A DNA stretch of 64,000 bases from Pezicula radicicola (Eukaryota; Ascomycota; Leotiomycetes; Helotiales; Dermateaceae): assembly GCA_003008705.1 (NCBI GenBank), contig PDUO01000001.1, positions 1,357,694 to 1,421,693 on the forward strand. The letters run 5' to 3'. Made by a program: the position numbers and the translations under genes. The notes under the pieces were generated by a model, which saw only the letters and a list, made by a program, of their open reading frames with translations, had not been told where the DNA came from and searched no databases. Of this stretch, positions 1-12,205 are shown piece by piece; position 1 is the first letter of the stretch, and each line of letters begins with the position of its first letter.

Positions 1-3000
1 GAAAATCTTGACTTGGATCATTATGTGTGATGTAGAGCCATTCCTCGGTCCAAGTAAGCGTATATGGTAGTCTGGAGATTGGTAGCGTCTCTGCGGAACC
101 TAGATTCACTTGAGTCCGGAATATCAGATGCGGTGCACAGCGTGCAGTTTTGCTAGTTGAGAGCTGGTGCGTTGATATTTGCATCGACAGACTTAATGGC
201 TTATCTTTCGGGACTTCGTCTTTTGGTTCGTGCAAATATTTTCGGGGGAGGTCATTTTTCCGTGCTTCCAAGGCTGCTATATGAAGGAAGTGACCGCAGG
301 AGGAGAAGCGGCATTTTATAGAGATAAAACATGCTTTACGAGAAGAGCGATTAAGTCTTCTCGAGAAATATGTTTTACCCGAGAAGTCAACGAAGACTAA
401 CTCTCCACCTCCCAACGGCCAAACTAATAACGGTGCTGATGGGTGAAAAACTGGAGGAGAGTTATATAGGTTATGAGACCGTTCTTGGGAGTAATGAAAA
501 ATCTGGATAGGCGGGTCTGAGAGGGTATCGTATATTCGCACACCTTCTCTGTTGTACGAACTCGACTGCGATTTTGCCTTGACCTTTCCACTCATTAGGT
601 TATCGAGCCTTTCACCTGCTCGGTTGGATGTTTCACTGCCTTCAAATTCGGAGTCTTCATTTGAACTCTGCTCAGAACTCCATTCGGTTTGATCGCTAAG
701 AAGAGCACTATTATTCTCGCTATCGCTGTTGCTTTCTTCACTTTCCTTGTAGTATTGAACCGTTCTGGGCAAGTTTCGGCCACGGTAATCATCGTGAAGC
801 TCTCTAACTTCAGAAGGCTCTTCAAAAAGTCTCCCATCAGTTGGATAATCAAGCCCAAGTGCTGCGCGTTGTTCCAGAGGTTCAACAAAGTTGGAACTGT
901 ATGGATCCTCAGAGTCGCTCGAATCTTCAGATTCCGAACCGAAATTTTCCAAATCTCCATTTGAATCAGAACTAGTGCTATCATTCCACTCTTCGGGTTC
1001 GCTGGTGTCATCGGATGCGAGGGACGTCGGTGCCTTACTCTCCCATTCATATGTAGAATTATCGTCATCACTGATCTCGATTGCGGGCGATGCCACATAT
1101 GGATAATCGGAGCCGCTTGAGCTCGTACTTCCTGTGCGAAAAGGAGATAAACGGTGCGCCATAGGTTCATCAGCTGATTGTAAATTTGGATTATCGTCAT
1201 CCGGGTTCCAGTTCGAATGTGCAAAATCTGTAAGTGGCTCAGTTCGTTGCATATCACCGGCCCAGCCTTCGTTATCTAAAAACGACTCTATGAATTCGGA
1301 GAATGCGTTAAAGATATTTCCGTCACTTGCGGACCTCTCGGGGGTTTCCTGTAGGAGATTCCGCCGCCGCGTAATGGCAAGATAGCGATCATTGCTTGCA
1401 AGCTCCTCAGCATATTCCTTCTCTCCAGTTTTAATGGGAATTACGGCATAGATATAACTGTCCTCTCTAAGGAAAAGTTGTGATCCAACCCTTAGGTATT
1501 GGAGATTTGTGGAGGTATCTATTAGTGCGGGAATCCCAATGTTCCCACTAGGTCGGCAGGGGTCAGCGTAAAGTTCCATCTGACATTGTTCGATGTCTAT
1601 TAGCAGTGTTTGAGAGCACCGAATTCTCGGCTGTGAGGCCTCTAAAGACCATGTTTGACAAGATAAACTCAGTTCGTGTAACCCAGAAGCAGGGTTGAAA
1701 GAACTGTCAGCAAGGACTTATTAGCTACCTAGAGCGTGAATCTTGGGAGGTTTGTAATGTAGGTACTCACATCGTACTTTTAGACATCATTCTCAAAAGC
1801 TCACTTCCATCCGCTGAAATGGCGTCTTTATACATCGACCACGTCTGATCCTCATCTGCTGCGTCTCTGGCAAATATGAAACTATGATATCGACATTTTA
1901 GACCGCTAAGAAAATTCCAGGAACCCAACGCACCCAAGAAGCACCGATCGATTTCTCCTAAGCATCTGCTTTCGAGCAAAGAACCCCATTCGCTGACAAA
2001 GCGTTGGTAATTCTTATACAGCGAATTCCCAATTTCAGAGGTCTTGGAAAACCACCTAGGAAAAGTGCGTTTCATGTGAGGAGGAGCCCAGACTTGCTTC
2101 GGGAGGTATAAGCCAAAGTGTCCTTCAACAGAAAGGCTCTGGACCTGCAAGCACGTTGCAAATTGCGAACTTCGAACAAAACTTACTATGTCCTCCAAGG
2201 GTCTTTTATCAACTGATACATTGTCAAAATGCTTGTCCCAGTATTTTGCCGCATAAGTGAGCAGGTAGTGGCTGCCAACGGCTTCACCGAGACTTGCTTT
2301 CCAGATCTCTGTACCTTTAGCTAAAGGATAACTGTACCTAGGTTGCCGTAGATACCGAAGCATAGTCTGTGATACTTCTTCTTCTGAAATAGATATTGAT
2401 CTGTCTGGTAATCGTTGATTCCTGAAGAAGAGTGGATGTCGGACGAGGAAGGCCCGGACGGTAGAGTGGGAAAAAGTAAGTGTACTGCTCTCGGGGTCAT
2501 TCATGTCACCCAAAACTTTGATTAATGGCTGGTAAGATTGGTTTAGTCTTAATGTGGCCGGTAAATCCTCTGGAGACAGATCCTCGTTGTCGGGTACCGA
2601 GAGCATAGCGATTGCTTCACTAAGCTCCATGATTCGTAACGGTCGCCTTGCAAATGCAACAAAGGTAAGGATCTTACTATTTTAATATTAGAAACTATTT
2701 TTGCTGTAATGGAAAAGGTTGTAACTTGCCTATAAAGCGCATATTGCCGCTTGTCAATACGGGCCAATATATGATGATAATAGTCATCAAGCTCCTCCGG
2801 TAGACTGTCCTCGATGCGAGCTAGCAAATCACGGACATTTTCTGCATATTGAAGTGAATCTGCCATCAGGTATGCATAGAGAAAGCTCCCTCTAGCACGA
2901 GTGCAGAGCTCTTTCACTATCAAGCTACGAACCTCCTCGCTTATATACAGTCCCTCAAGAAAGGCGCTATCATTCAAAAATACTTCAATGTCCACAGAAG

Positions 3001-4765
3001 TACTCTCTTCAGTCATATCAATGCATAAGCAGCCGTGAAGGGCTTTCCGTATTGGAAGTCGATCTTGTGAACTTATCCAAAGCCTTACTTTTGCGAAATT
3101 AGAGGAATTCAACTTGCGCAAATTAGCTAGGACATGCTCGGCCTCACACCAGTGGGTATCTGTGTCACAGGCTTCGTCAATGCCATCTAGGAAAAAGTAT
3201 ACTGCGTTGAGTTCCCCCACAAGCAGATCGATAAGCTCTAGAACCCTTTTTGTGTCGCCTGGACTATATTGAATATGTGCGTGTATATGATCCGGAATAT
3301 CATGTGTTGTGTCCCATAAATGATCAAGCAGCTGATCTGCTATATTTCGATAGGTATCTAATGCTGAATACTGCTCATTGCTGGCATAGTATTGATATGC
3401 GGTGCATGCTGTTGGTTGGTAGGTTTGTATATTTGCTATGGCGTGAGCGCTCAGGACAGACTTTCCGATTCCAGGTGCACCCCTTAACCACAGAGCCCTG
3501 TGGCTTTGTTGATGAAGAGCATCACGCCATTCTATGAACAATTGGTGTTCTAGAATCCAGTTGCACGTCTTAGCATGCCTGCGACTGATCTCTTGCTGGA
3601 AATGTGTCGCGTTCAAAGCATTTTCTGCTCGAATCCATTGACGAACATCCTTTTGTCGCGATCCTACAGGAGAAGTTATTGATCGTCATCTACTCATATT
3701 AATTTTGATAGCATACTTCTTCTTTCTGTTTCCCGCTGCGGTCTTAAACTTCTCTCCTCAGATATATACAAGGATATCTCGTTCCTTGCGACGCCGGCTA
3801 GTCGTCTCTCGTCTTCACTTCTCTTCTTCTCTTCAACATGGCTCTGTTGCTGTACTAACGGAACTAATTTTGTTATAACCTCAGCATCTTCACGGAGATT
3901 GTCCAAAATTATATCAAGCTTTTTGGTACTGAACGAAGTTATAGCCCGACCAACTGCAGAAAATGCTGTTTGTTGTCAGCCACTTTTAGGCGTTTGGAAC
4001 GCACTTCTTTTCTCAACTTACAACTGCGCTGGAATTCTTTGGCTACCCGGCTCCAAAATCTCAAGACATTGATGTAAGACTTCTTCAACTCCTCCTGCAT
4101 AACACTAGAAGCTAGAAATAACTCCTCGTACAGTACTAAGCGCTGCAGATGCTTGGTCAAAGTTCCAAGCTGTGTATCGATTTTTTCGTACAACGAGACG
4201 TATCTGTTTGAGCACTAAAGAAAGTCAGTAGCTTCATAGTAGAGCTCCGCAGTTAAGAATAGTTTTAGAAGAGAATTACTTCAATGACTGCTTTAAGGGA
4301 CCCCCAGATTAATGCCGTTGGCATTGGATCAGCGTTGCCTAAGTGGTAAGCCTCAGCCTCGTGTTATACATTAGCATTACCTGGACGCACCTACAAAGAA
4401 TGTTCAGTATTCCAGCGTAATCATTCAGTACAGTAATTACTGGCTTCAAAATCTTCCTGGTGATTTTGGTGGCAGGCTTGTTTGAGTTTAATAGGTCTAA
4501 ATTGCGGATGCTTTGTCGTACATCATCGATGGAAGTCCCTCCGGCTGAATCAATACAATCTTCGATAAATCCCGGTTTCTTGTTGTGAGTAGTACGATTC
4601 TGCTTAAACTCCAGCACAGCAGCCCAGAAAGGAGACGATACTGGTCTGCAACACAGAATTGAGGTTAACATCAGTCCTGCGTGTAGGTAGAGACTTCTGG
4701 GGTCCTTCATAGTAGAAGCCGGGAGTGTAAATTTCTGCTTACCTTGTACTTCCTAACGAGGCCAT
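1..4765 (-). CDS. NACHT-domain NLR (STAND) protein, C-terminus cut by window edge
   Basis: Fungal NOD-like receptor, a signal-responsive P-loop NTPase of the type linked to heterokaryon incompatibility and immunity. I built eight exons: 4743-4765, 4395-4645, 4280-4338, 4022-4214, 3717-3953, 2726-3663, 1771-2672 and 1-1703. All phases close, giving at least 1,435 residues. The N-terminal ~250 residues are the helical region that precedes NACHT in this fungal family. Walker A is GAPGIGKS (about residues 316-323) and Walker B FFLDGIDE (about 411-418). A winged-helix-like part follows (LTFVAFARRPLRI). Residues about 1073-1203 form a very acidic Ser/Asp/Glu stretch. The last part (VWPLGGGELVFVDF) matches the common C-terminal region of these proteins, and the frame is open to base 1. 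The ATG at 4765 is chosen because the tiny first exon joins in phase. The gene appears intact. Which ligand it senses cannot be told. Confidence 0.85.
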
Positions 4766-5361
4766 ATTTTACTACCCGAAGGGGCGTATAGCTTAATAGA
4801 AAAATCTTGTTTGTCGAGGGCTTGCTCAGCTCAGAATCGACAAAGGTATGAAAAGTAGGGAGCAAGAGCAATTGCAAGGGAAAGACTATTCCACCGAGCG
4901 ACGAAACATCTATCTCTTATTTCCGCCTTGAAAGTTTGCTTCATGGCGAACAAATCATTAGGCGAACGAGGCTTACTGTGAGTGCAAGCTCACGGGAAAT
5001 AATCCACTCAACTCTTACTGCTTCTACATTTCACCCGCATCGCGCTCTGTCGCATAGTGTAACTGAGATGCGGTCGAATCAGCCTTGCCCAAGAGTAAGA
5101 TGACTCAAATTTTGGTGATAGATGTGTAAGAATTCTATTGGGGTTAGGTTAGTTGCCTAATAAGAAGCCTGGGAATAAATCAGCACAAATCCCTGTTTTA
5201 CCCTGGCCTTAAGCATACCTCGAATCTGCCTTACCTTGGCTTGCTAACTTCCTGAGAAGGCTTTCTGCCTACTTCTGTGATAGGTTTCCTGCTAGTCTTC
5301 GACGATATCCATCAACTTATTCATCTGCATCTTTTGAGACACAGACCACGACGTTTGACTA
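4766..5361. promoter_or_regulatory. Shared intergenic region between the NLR and the AAA ATPase
   Basis: The two genes diverge from this 0.6 kb stretch, so it should hold both promoters. I saw no clear TATA box or repeated operator. The first exon of the AAA gene is uncertain, so part of the right half could be coding. Confidence 0.4.
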
Positions 5362-7749
5362 ATGCAAGAAAATACTGAGTACACTACTGCCGGAGGAGGC
5401 GCGATGCTTGATACCACAGAATTTGGACATGAAGTTAAGACAACAAGTCGCACGCTGCGAGTTGACCAGGTGTAAGCTTCACATGGAGTCCTCAAGTGGC
5501 AAAATTACTAATTACATGAAAATAGCCATAGCAAGTAGGTGGGCTGCAATGGCAAGTCTGCTGCTCAGTACTTACACAATTGAAGGAAGGACCATAATGT
5601 TCACTTTGTGCCTACTTCCAGGTCACATCTTGTTGCAAAACAGCGCAAATTTAGCAAGTATGCCCTTGTCGTCAGGCGCATTATAGGGAAGGAAGGTAAG
5701 GTCGAATCAACCGTGATAGATATCAAGAGTTTGAAACTGCGAGACGCCTTGCTCGAACTCAACAAGAATGTTGAAGGCCTAGACTTGAATAAATCGCCTC
5801 CTTTGGTCAGTAATAGCACATGTCTCGATGTTATAGTCTCTATTACTGACTGCATCTAACTATCTTATAGGCGAAACCGGAACTTTTCTATTATTCGTTC
5901 AGCGGATTGAAAGTGAGACTGGAGCAAGAACGAAATTCTCCAAATCCAGATGATGCTCTGGTCAACGACCTCTATGAAGCAATCGGTTACGTATTCGAGG
6001 ACTTCGGTTCTGACATCAGAAACATAAGGTCTCTGGTAGCGAAATGCGAAATCACTTATGATTATCTCTGGGCCCTTTTTCGACCCGGGATATTGATCTA
6101 TACCGAGCCGCCTCAGCTCCCCAGCGTACCTGAAGTTTTGCTGTTACGTGGTAGTTTCTATGTTCAAGCGACAGGCTTCAATGATCCGGGTTTTAAAATG
6201 CAGTGTTGGGTAATAAGTCACGACGGTAGACACTTAGGACTTTGTCGACCTATCTATCAAGTCAATGTGGACCCATTCTTAGGTTCCCGAGCAATCACTG
6301 ACCTACCAGTCTTCCCCCTCGAATATCATCCTAACAAAGAACATTTGAGAACTAGCCTTATTAGCCGTGGCAAGATGTTCTTAAAACTTTTAGGACCCAG
6401 CTACAAAGAATACGTTGGTTCTGCTCTAACGGAGAAATTTGACCATGGAAGCGATGAATTAACTGTTCGAAAATTTACAGTATGTACCTACCAACGCTCT
6501 TGTAATTTTCCAACTACTGACCTAGAATATTATAGTCTCATGGGCGTGTTATGGTTGATCCAACAGCGTTCCTGGGGTATAACTCAGCTTCAAACCTGGC
6601 GCCTCAAGTCCGGCGGCCAAAAAAGGCTGATGAATTATCAGATGATGAACTCCTCATCTGCAGTCACTTAGTTCTTGGTTTTAGCTTCGGAAGCAAATGC
6701 TGGGGAGCCTTCGTGATCTCAGCTTTAAAAGAAGTGCAATGGAATGTCACAGCTTTTGACAAGTTGGTACTCAATCCCAAGCATACAAAGATTGTACACG
6801 CCCTTGTCAAGGCTCACAGCTCAGGCGAAACATATTTCGACGATATCATCCAAAACAAAGGGAAAGGCCTGATTGGGCTTCTCAGTGGCCCTCCTGGTGT
6901 CGGCAAAACCTTAACGGCGGAAGCTGTTGCTGAGCTCACTCATCGTCCACTCTATATGCTGAGTGCGGGCGAGCTTGGCACATCTCCCGAGGAATTGGAT
7001 GAAAGGTTGAGCCTCGCATTAGAGTTGTCTGACCGATGGAATAGCGTACTTCTCTTAGATGAAGCTGATACATTCCTCCACACGCGAAGCTCCCAAGAGC
7101 TCACTAGAAACTCCTTGGTCTCCATTTTCCTTCGTCAGCTAGAATACTACCAGGGCATCATGATTCTAACGACAAACCGAGTATACGCTATTGATACCGC
7201 ATTTCATAGTAAGTATTATGATGTATCTAAATTCTACTGCTGCGATTCACCCGCTGATGCAATTGCAAGGTCGAATACACTTCTCAATTGATTATCCCGA
7301 ATTAGACAAAGACAGTCGGGGCAAGGTATGGAAAATATTTATCGACAAGATACAAGCATCTTATGACATTAGCCCTCCCATTGCCGGTGGAGCAATATCT
7401 GAGTTAGCAAGTACACAATTGTTCGAGAATACTAGAGATCAAATGGGCACAGGAAGTCGGTTTAACATTAGCGACACGGAGCTCGCAGAGTTAGCCGAGC
7501 ATCAATTAAATGGCCGCCAAGTAAGTTTCCTAATACTCAATAGACCAATCCGATAATAATGCTATGATCAAGATCAAAAATACTATTGCGAGTGCAGTTT
7601 CACTTGCATATTATGAGGAAACTCCGTTGAATATGGGGCATATCAAAGAGGTCCTTGATGTGATAGGTGACTTCACAGCTGCTGTCAAAAGCGGATCGAC
7701 CGATAATGTCATCAAGAATGAAGAACATGATCTTCTCAATCTGTTGTAG
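5362..7749 (+). CDS. AAA+ ATPase with fungal N-terminal domain
   Basis: Single-AAA ATPase of a family expanded in filamentous fungi; an N-terminal domain of unknown function precedes the motor, and the substrate is unknown. Exons: 5644-5805, 5871-6479, 6536-7208, 7270-7520 and 7573-7749, plus a tentative first exon 5362-5469 that joins in frame (659 residues in all). The N-terminal part has the family run YALVVRR..GKEG, and the phrase GRVMVDPTAF crosses into exon 3-4. The motor shows Walker A GPPGVGKT, Walker B VLLLDEAD, sensor-1 LTTNR and the following HSRIHFSIDYPELD. Phases close through the stop at 7749. The start is the weakest point: family members usually have a longer N-terminus, so an upstream exon may be missing. 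It is head to head with the NLR. Confidence 0.8.
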
Positions 7750-8748
7750 ACAAGTCTTGGCTTTTTTCTTCTTCTTTTTTTCTGCGAGATCCACATATAT
7801 ATTGGATAGATTTATTCAGAAGAAGTGGATGCGAAGCGGTTGAGGAAGTTGAAAATGCTGGGTAGGGTGGCAATATATGAACATTTAGCGGCGTTGAATG
7901 TACACAAAACTTGACTTTCACCGCGATCTGCAAGATAGCAAAAGAAAAGACTCACCTAGTTAACAACAAATTTCGTTCTTTAATCATGGGATTTAACATT
8001 ACATTCATCAACTCTTGATAGTGCTAGCGGTGTACTCTTCCAAGGTATCCAAAAATGGGTAGAACTCATACAAATTCACGTGCAAATCAAGCTGCCGAGT
8101 CATTATCAAGATTCTACAGCAAGGGCATCTTGCATGTCTCTCCTGGGCTGTTTTGAATTTATATTATCATTAAAGTTAGAGTTTATACCTATTCAATAGG
8201 TATCTTAGTTAATAGTCTTAATTATGTTTAAGAGCTCACCAAGCTTTCTTAAAGATATTACCTAATAGGCACCACGCTAAAAATCAATTTAAGCAACCAA
8301 AAAGAACTGAAAAGTCCCCTACTATTTATACAAAGTTATGTAACTTATCTAAATAAAAAATGTTACTTAAATTTACTTGCTGCTTTCCTAAACCAACTTA
8401 TAACTGTTCTCGCTAAATCCCACCTCGCCTCCTTCTTCGGGACAACTCCGGTTTGATGGGTAACCGAGGATTATTGTTACTACCCTCGATGTAACGTACC
8501 TACCTTTCACATAGGCTCATGTAAGATTAATGCACTGGTGCTTAGGACTACGTAATAGAACAGTTGTTAGAACCAATCAGTAGTGATAGTAATTTCCGAG
8601 GAGAGGTTTCCATGAACATTTCTATATGCTTATGAGTAGCAGAAAATAAGCAATGCAAAGTTCGCTGTGAAAAATGACCGCATTTCACCAAGTCCTGGAC
8701 TAGTTTCATATTTGTCCTCTAGATATGTCTCGTCTAGTTCTATAGGTT
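7750..8748. other. AT-rich spacer between convergent genes
   Basis: About 1 kb, strongly A/T rich with many TTA/TAA triplets (especially 8150-8400). It lies between the 3' ends of the AAA gene and the monooxygenase, so it should hold both transcript ends. No coding frame or repeat unit was recognised. Confidence 0.5.
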
Positions 8749-10912
8749 CTATGACTCTATGACCAGAAGACCCCAAAAATATATCTCTAGTTCAGCAACA
8801 CTACTAGCATCAAGCATAGCTAAAGTTCCAATCCATCCATCAGGTCTCAAGACCACAATAGCTCCCTCTTTAACATCAACGCCATATCGTTGATGAGCAG
8901 TCTGATCCTGATCATAAAATACCTTACCAAGCGGTGCAACACCGAGAAGCTCAAATGCAGAAGAGCCTTTCTTGGCTGGGATTGTCAACCATGAAATGGG
9001 TAAACTTGAATCGGAGAAGATCTTGGAGGTCTCTACTGCATTGGAAAAGGATGTGAGTGATGAGGAGGTATGGTTTGGCTCTCCAGTAAATACTACGATG
9101 TAGAATTGAGCATTGTTTGGTGTTTCTTTGTGTAGGCGAGTGGGTTCGAAAGTTCCTGGCTTTAGTAACTTTACGTCTGGACCTCTTTGTCCAGCGATGA
9201 CTGGTGGTGGTGTTTGTGATGACTTGAAAGATCCTTGGACATTGAGTTCATTGTTGTCGTAAGCTATGCCTAAGCCTGAAGTAAAAGTCGCAGCTTCTGT
9301 AAGTCAAGAGATAGTCAGCTTACTTCTTCTAGGAATTTCAGGAGTAATTTCGAGTTTTTGCTTACCTGCCATGACGACTCCAAGGATTTCGTTAGGATCT
9401 GTATCTGGGTCTCCTTGCCAACCAATAGGTAATTGCATGGTCATTAATCTTGAAATATCTTTATCGTAGTTAATAAGTTTTTGAACGTTAGGTAGTCGCT
9501 CGCTCTCATAGGTTTGTAATAGTGATGGATGAGCTAGTCCTCGTAACACGAGTGAGAGTTTCCATCCGAGATTTACGGAGTCGTGCATTCCTGTATTCAT
9601 GCCTATTGCTAGAATTAGATTTTCGTATAACTTTTGCTGCTTGTTTGGTTTATTTACCTTGTGCAGCACCAGAGCTATGAGTATGACAAGCATCCCCTGC
9701 TAAAAATACACAATCCTTGATTAAGAAGTTTCGAGCAACTCGTTGTCCTACGGCATATACCGTACTAGAGAAGACATGGTTAGAACTGCCGTAAGACACC
9801 GAAGGCAAGATATTCCCAGACTTGAGAGTAATGGTTGAGTGACAAAATGACGCATAAGTCTAGATTTTGCTTTGGACAGGGGAGCTTGAGAGGACTTACA
9901 ACCAATCGACTTGCTTAAATGTCAGTTTGAACGGTTTCACAGATGCAATTGCCTCTGCAACAGCAGCAGCTTCGTTAAATTCTGCGTAGCCCTTCTGTCT
10001 CTCTGCAGTATATGCAAAGCCTATCCGAGTAGCCCCATGATCTAAGGCAGCCCATAGAACATTTCCGTGACTAGGACTTTCTATTGCGCCGTATACTCGT
10101 GTCTTCGGCACTATGCAGGACTCTAGTATCAGTATTGTTGAATCTATAAGACGCAAAGGCGTTATTCAGAGTAGGTCGAGAATACGAACTGTCTGTTTCG
10201 ATTATACCATCGATCCGAACCCATTTATCCTCTGAAGTTTCACCATCGAAAGGTACCTCAAGGGCACGGCGAACAAAGGATCTCCCACCATCAGCACCAA
10301 TAAGATACTTGCACTTGATGACGGAGGTTTCTCCTGTAAGTCCGTCTTTGACTATAGCCGTAATTCTGTGGCCATCTTTGGGAGCAGGATCCAGAATACT
10401 GATATCTGTGAGTTCGGCAGGGGCCTGAAGATTGACACCTAATTTCTTTAACCTCCTCCTAAATATCTCCTCCTGGTATTTCTGTCTGAGCACCAATGCA
10501 AAATCCCACTGCGTGTCTTTCATATTCTCCATAAAAGCCCATCCACGTCCAGAGACCTCCTTGCCATGAGGATCATAGCTAACAGTGTCCTAATTCAACT
10601 TCAGCACTAACTCAAAGTCCCAGTTCATCTATTTCATTACCCTGCAAGCAAAGCATTCCTGTGCAAGCTCGTCTGCGAGGCCGAGTTGATCCAGCATCTC
10701 GGTGCTTCGTGGATATAGAGTGATTGCCCGCCCATACTGATCCTGGGAAGATTTTGGATGCTTCTCAATGATTGAGACAGAGAGTTGACCGAATTTGGCA
10801 AGCTGGAAGGCAGTGACAAGTCCTGAATTGGCGGTCAATTGGGCACATCCTCAACTAGGAGGGCAATGAACATACCAACCGGCCCACCGCCCACTATTAG
10901 GACGTCACACAT
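8749..10912 (-). CDS. FAD-dependent phenol 2-monooxygenase-like flavoprotein
   Basis: Class A flavoprotein aromatic hydroxylase, expected to insert oxygen into a phenolic ring using NADPH. Seven exons: 10876-10912, 10641-10822, 10190-10589, 9900-10110, 9658-9764, 9366-9602 and 8749-9296 (573 residues, phases closed). The Rossmann motif VGGGPVG is at residues 7-13, the DG motif GADGGRS near 171, and the flavin-binding GD motif AGDACHTHSSGAAQ near 300-312. The last ~180 residues (VVLRPDGWIG) form the thioredoxin-like C-terminal domain of phenol hydroxylases. The intron at 10111-10189 was placed so that the conserved run MPKTRVYGAIES is restored. No membrane segment or signal peptide is seen. 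It could serve phenolic degradation or a secondary-metabolite pathway; its neighbours do not decide. Confidence 0.88.
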
Positions 10913-12205
10913 GTGGATTTCCGGTTGAGAAATACTGCCCATATTGCTCCAAAAGGCGAAGAAAAGGACAGGATATCGGGAGAAGTAAGAGGGGGACTAG
11001 CAAAGTTTCAAGTGGCTAACGGAATAAAAAAGACTTCTACTTACGAACCCACCTTATACACACGAATACAGCCTTCTTTGTATTGGAACTCCGTAATACA
11101 AACTTAGTAGCAGCAGCCACGGAAAACCTTGTGGATTACTGCAAGCCACCGGCGGCGTCGCAACTTACTGTGCCTTACTCGTGGCGTTCATGTATCTGCT
11201 GAAGAAGCGTAATATGTGTTAACCGGCGGCCATTGATGACGGGATTAGCCTGATGGGGGGAAGTCTCTGCGTGGATAGCCCTTCGGGCCATCCGACCTAA
11301 GTTTGTTGTTGTTGTAGTTGAATCATGAATGGCCAAGAATGTCCACCTCGGCCTCTTCGACAGTGGAGGTCTTATCGCAAGGAAGCATGCACCCGTCTCA
11401 GCTCTTGGAGTGAGCGGTCCGGCGCGGTTGGCGAAGCGAGCCCTTCTCTGTATACCTAAAAACCTCGCTGTAGAAAATAAAGAAGGCCGCTCTTAAGAAG
11501 ATATTTTTAATTAACCAGCCTGAGTGTTGTTTCGTTCGCGCGCTTCGGTGTATATATTATATCTATTTGCTTGAGTCGATCCGAGCAATTGAGTTTGATT
11601 TGCTCTGTAGGGTAACTGAGTCGTTTTAGGGGTCTCCTCGCTTAAAAGACCGGAGAAAGTGAGGGTTTATTTTAATCAAGGTACCTTGGTAGGCATCTAC
11701 TTGTACTTTCTACACTTAAAATGCTAGAATATTATTGCTTGCGTTACTCTGAGAATTTGAGTTCGCAAGTAAAAGTTTGCATGCCGCTTTTACAACCGGC
11801 TGAAGTTACCGAGCTGCATACATGATTTGTCTTATTCATCCCACTGTTGACCATGTCAGAAATCCAATAATTGGGTTTTCGCTGTGCATGAAATAAAGTT
11901 TTGCTGCTCGGGTACCCAGCTACCTGGTCCTTGTTTAACATAACCGTGGGTCCAATATGCGACATTGTTGCGGGCATACAACCGACGTTCCATAGAAATG
12001 TGAGTGTTCATCAAGTATAGACGCGAAAGGAAAGTACTTCCTGTTACTGTCTATCACTGTGAAGGTGGAGTCGATGTCAGCTCTCCACCGGCTACCACAA
12101 AGATCGACAGATTGACGTAGTATATCTTGATCCAACGAGTGGGAATAACACCTCAGCAGAACTAGAGGACCCGCCTTCTATGTGGCTATGCAGTGACACC
12201 CTCTT
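10913..12205. other. Intergenic stretch with repeat-like patch
   Basis: About 1.3 kb between the start of the monooxygenase and the stop of the hydantoinase. Bases 11130-11490 differ in composition and are listed separately. The frames at 11744-12135 have no recognisable similarity and no supporting introns, so I do not call a gene. Confidence 0.45.
11130..11490 (+). repeat. Possible 3' end of a non-LTR (LINE) retrotransposon, degenerate
   Basis: This patch is richer in G and C than its flanks. It holds a hairpin-forming segment (GCCCTTCGGGCC at about 11278-11290) followed by a TTG-triplet run (TTTGTTGTTGTTGTAG near 11302). Such short tandem 3' tails are common in Tad-like LINEs of filamentous fungi. 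No reverse transcriptase frame is left and no target-site duplication was found. This rests on general appearance only. Confidence 0.3.

Noticed and set aside
595..1257. 220-residue minus-strand open frame
   Set aside because: It is out of frame with the NLR C-terminal exon, which is open through the same bases and has the family motifs.
5907..6671. Apparent gene ending at 6671
   Set aside because: It reads through an intron (6480-6535) of the AAA gene; splicing restores GRVMVDP and the motor domain.
11744..12135. Two minus-strand frames after the repeat-like patch
   Set aside because: No recognisable domain, no joining splice sites and no codon bias.
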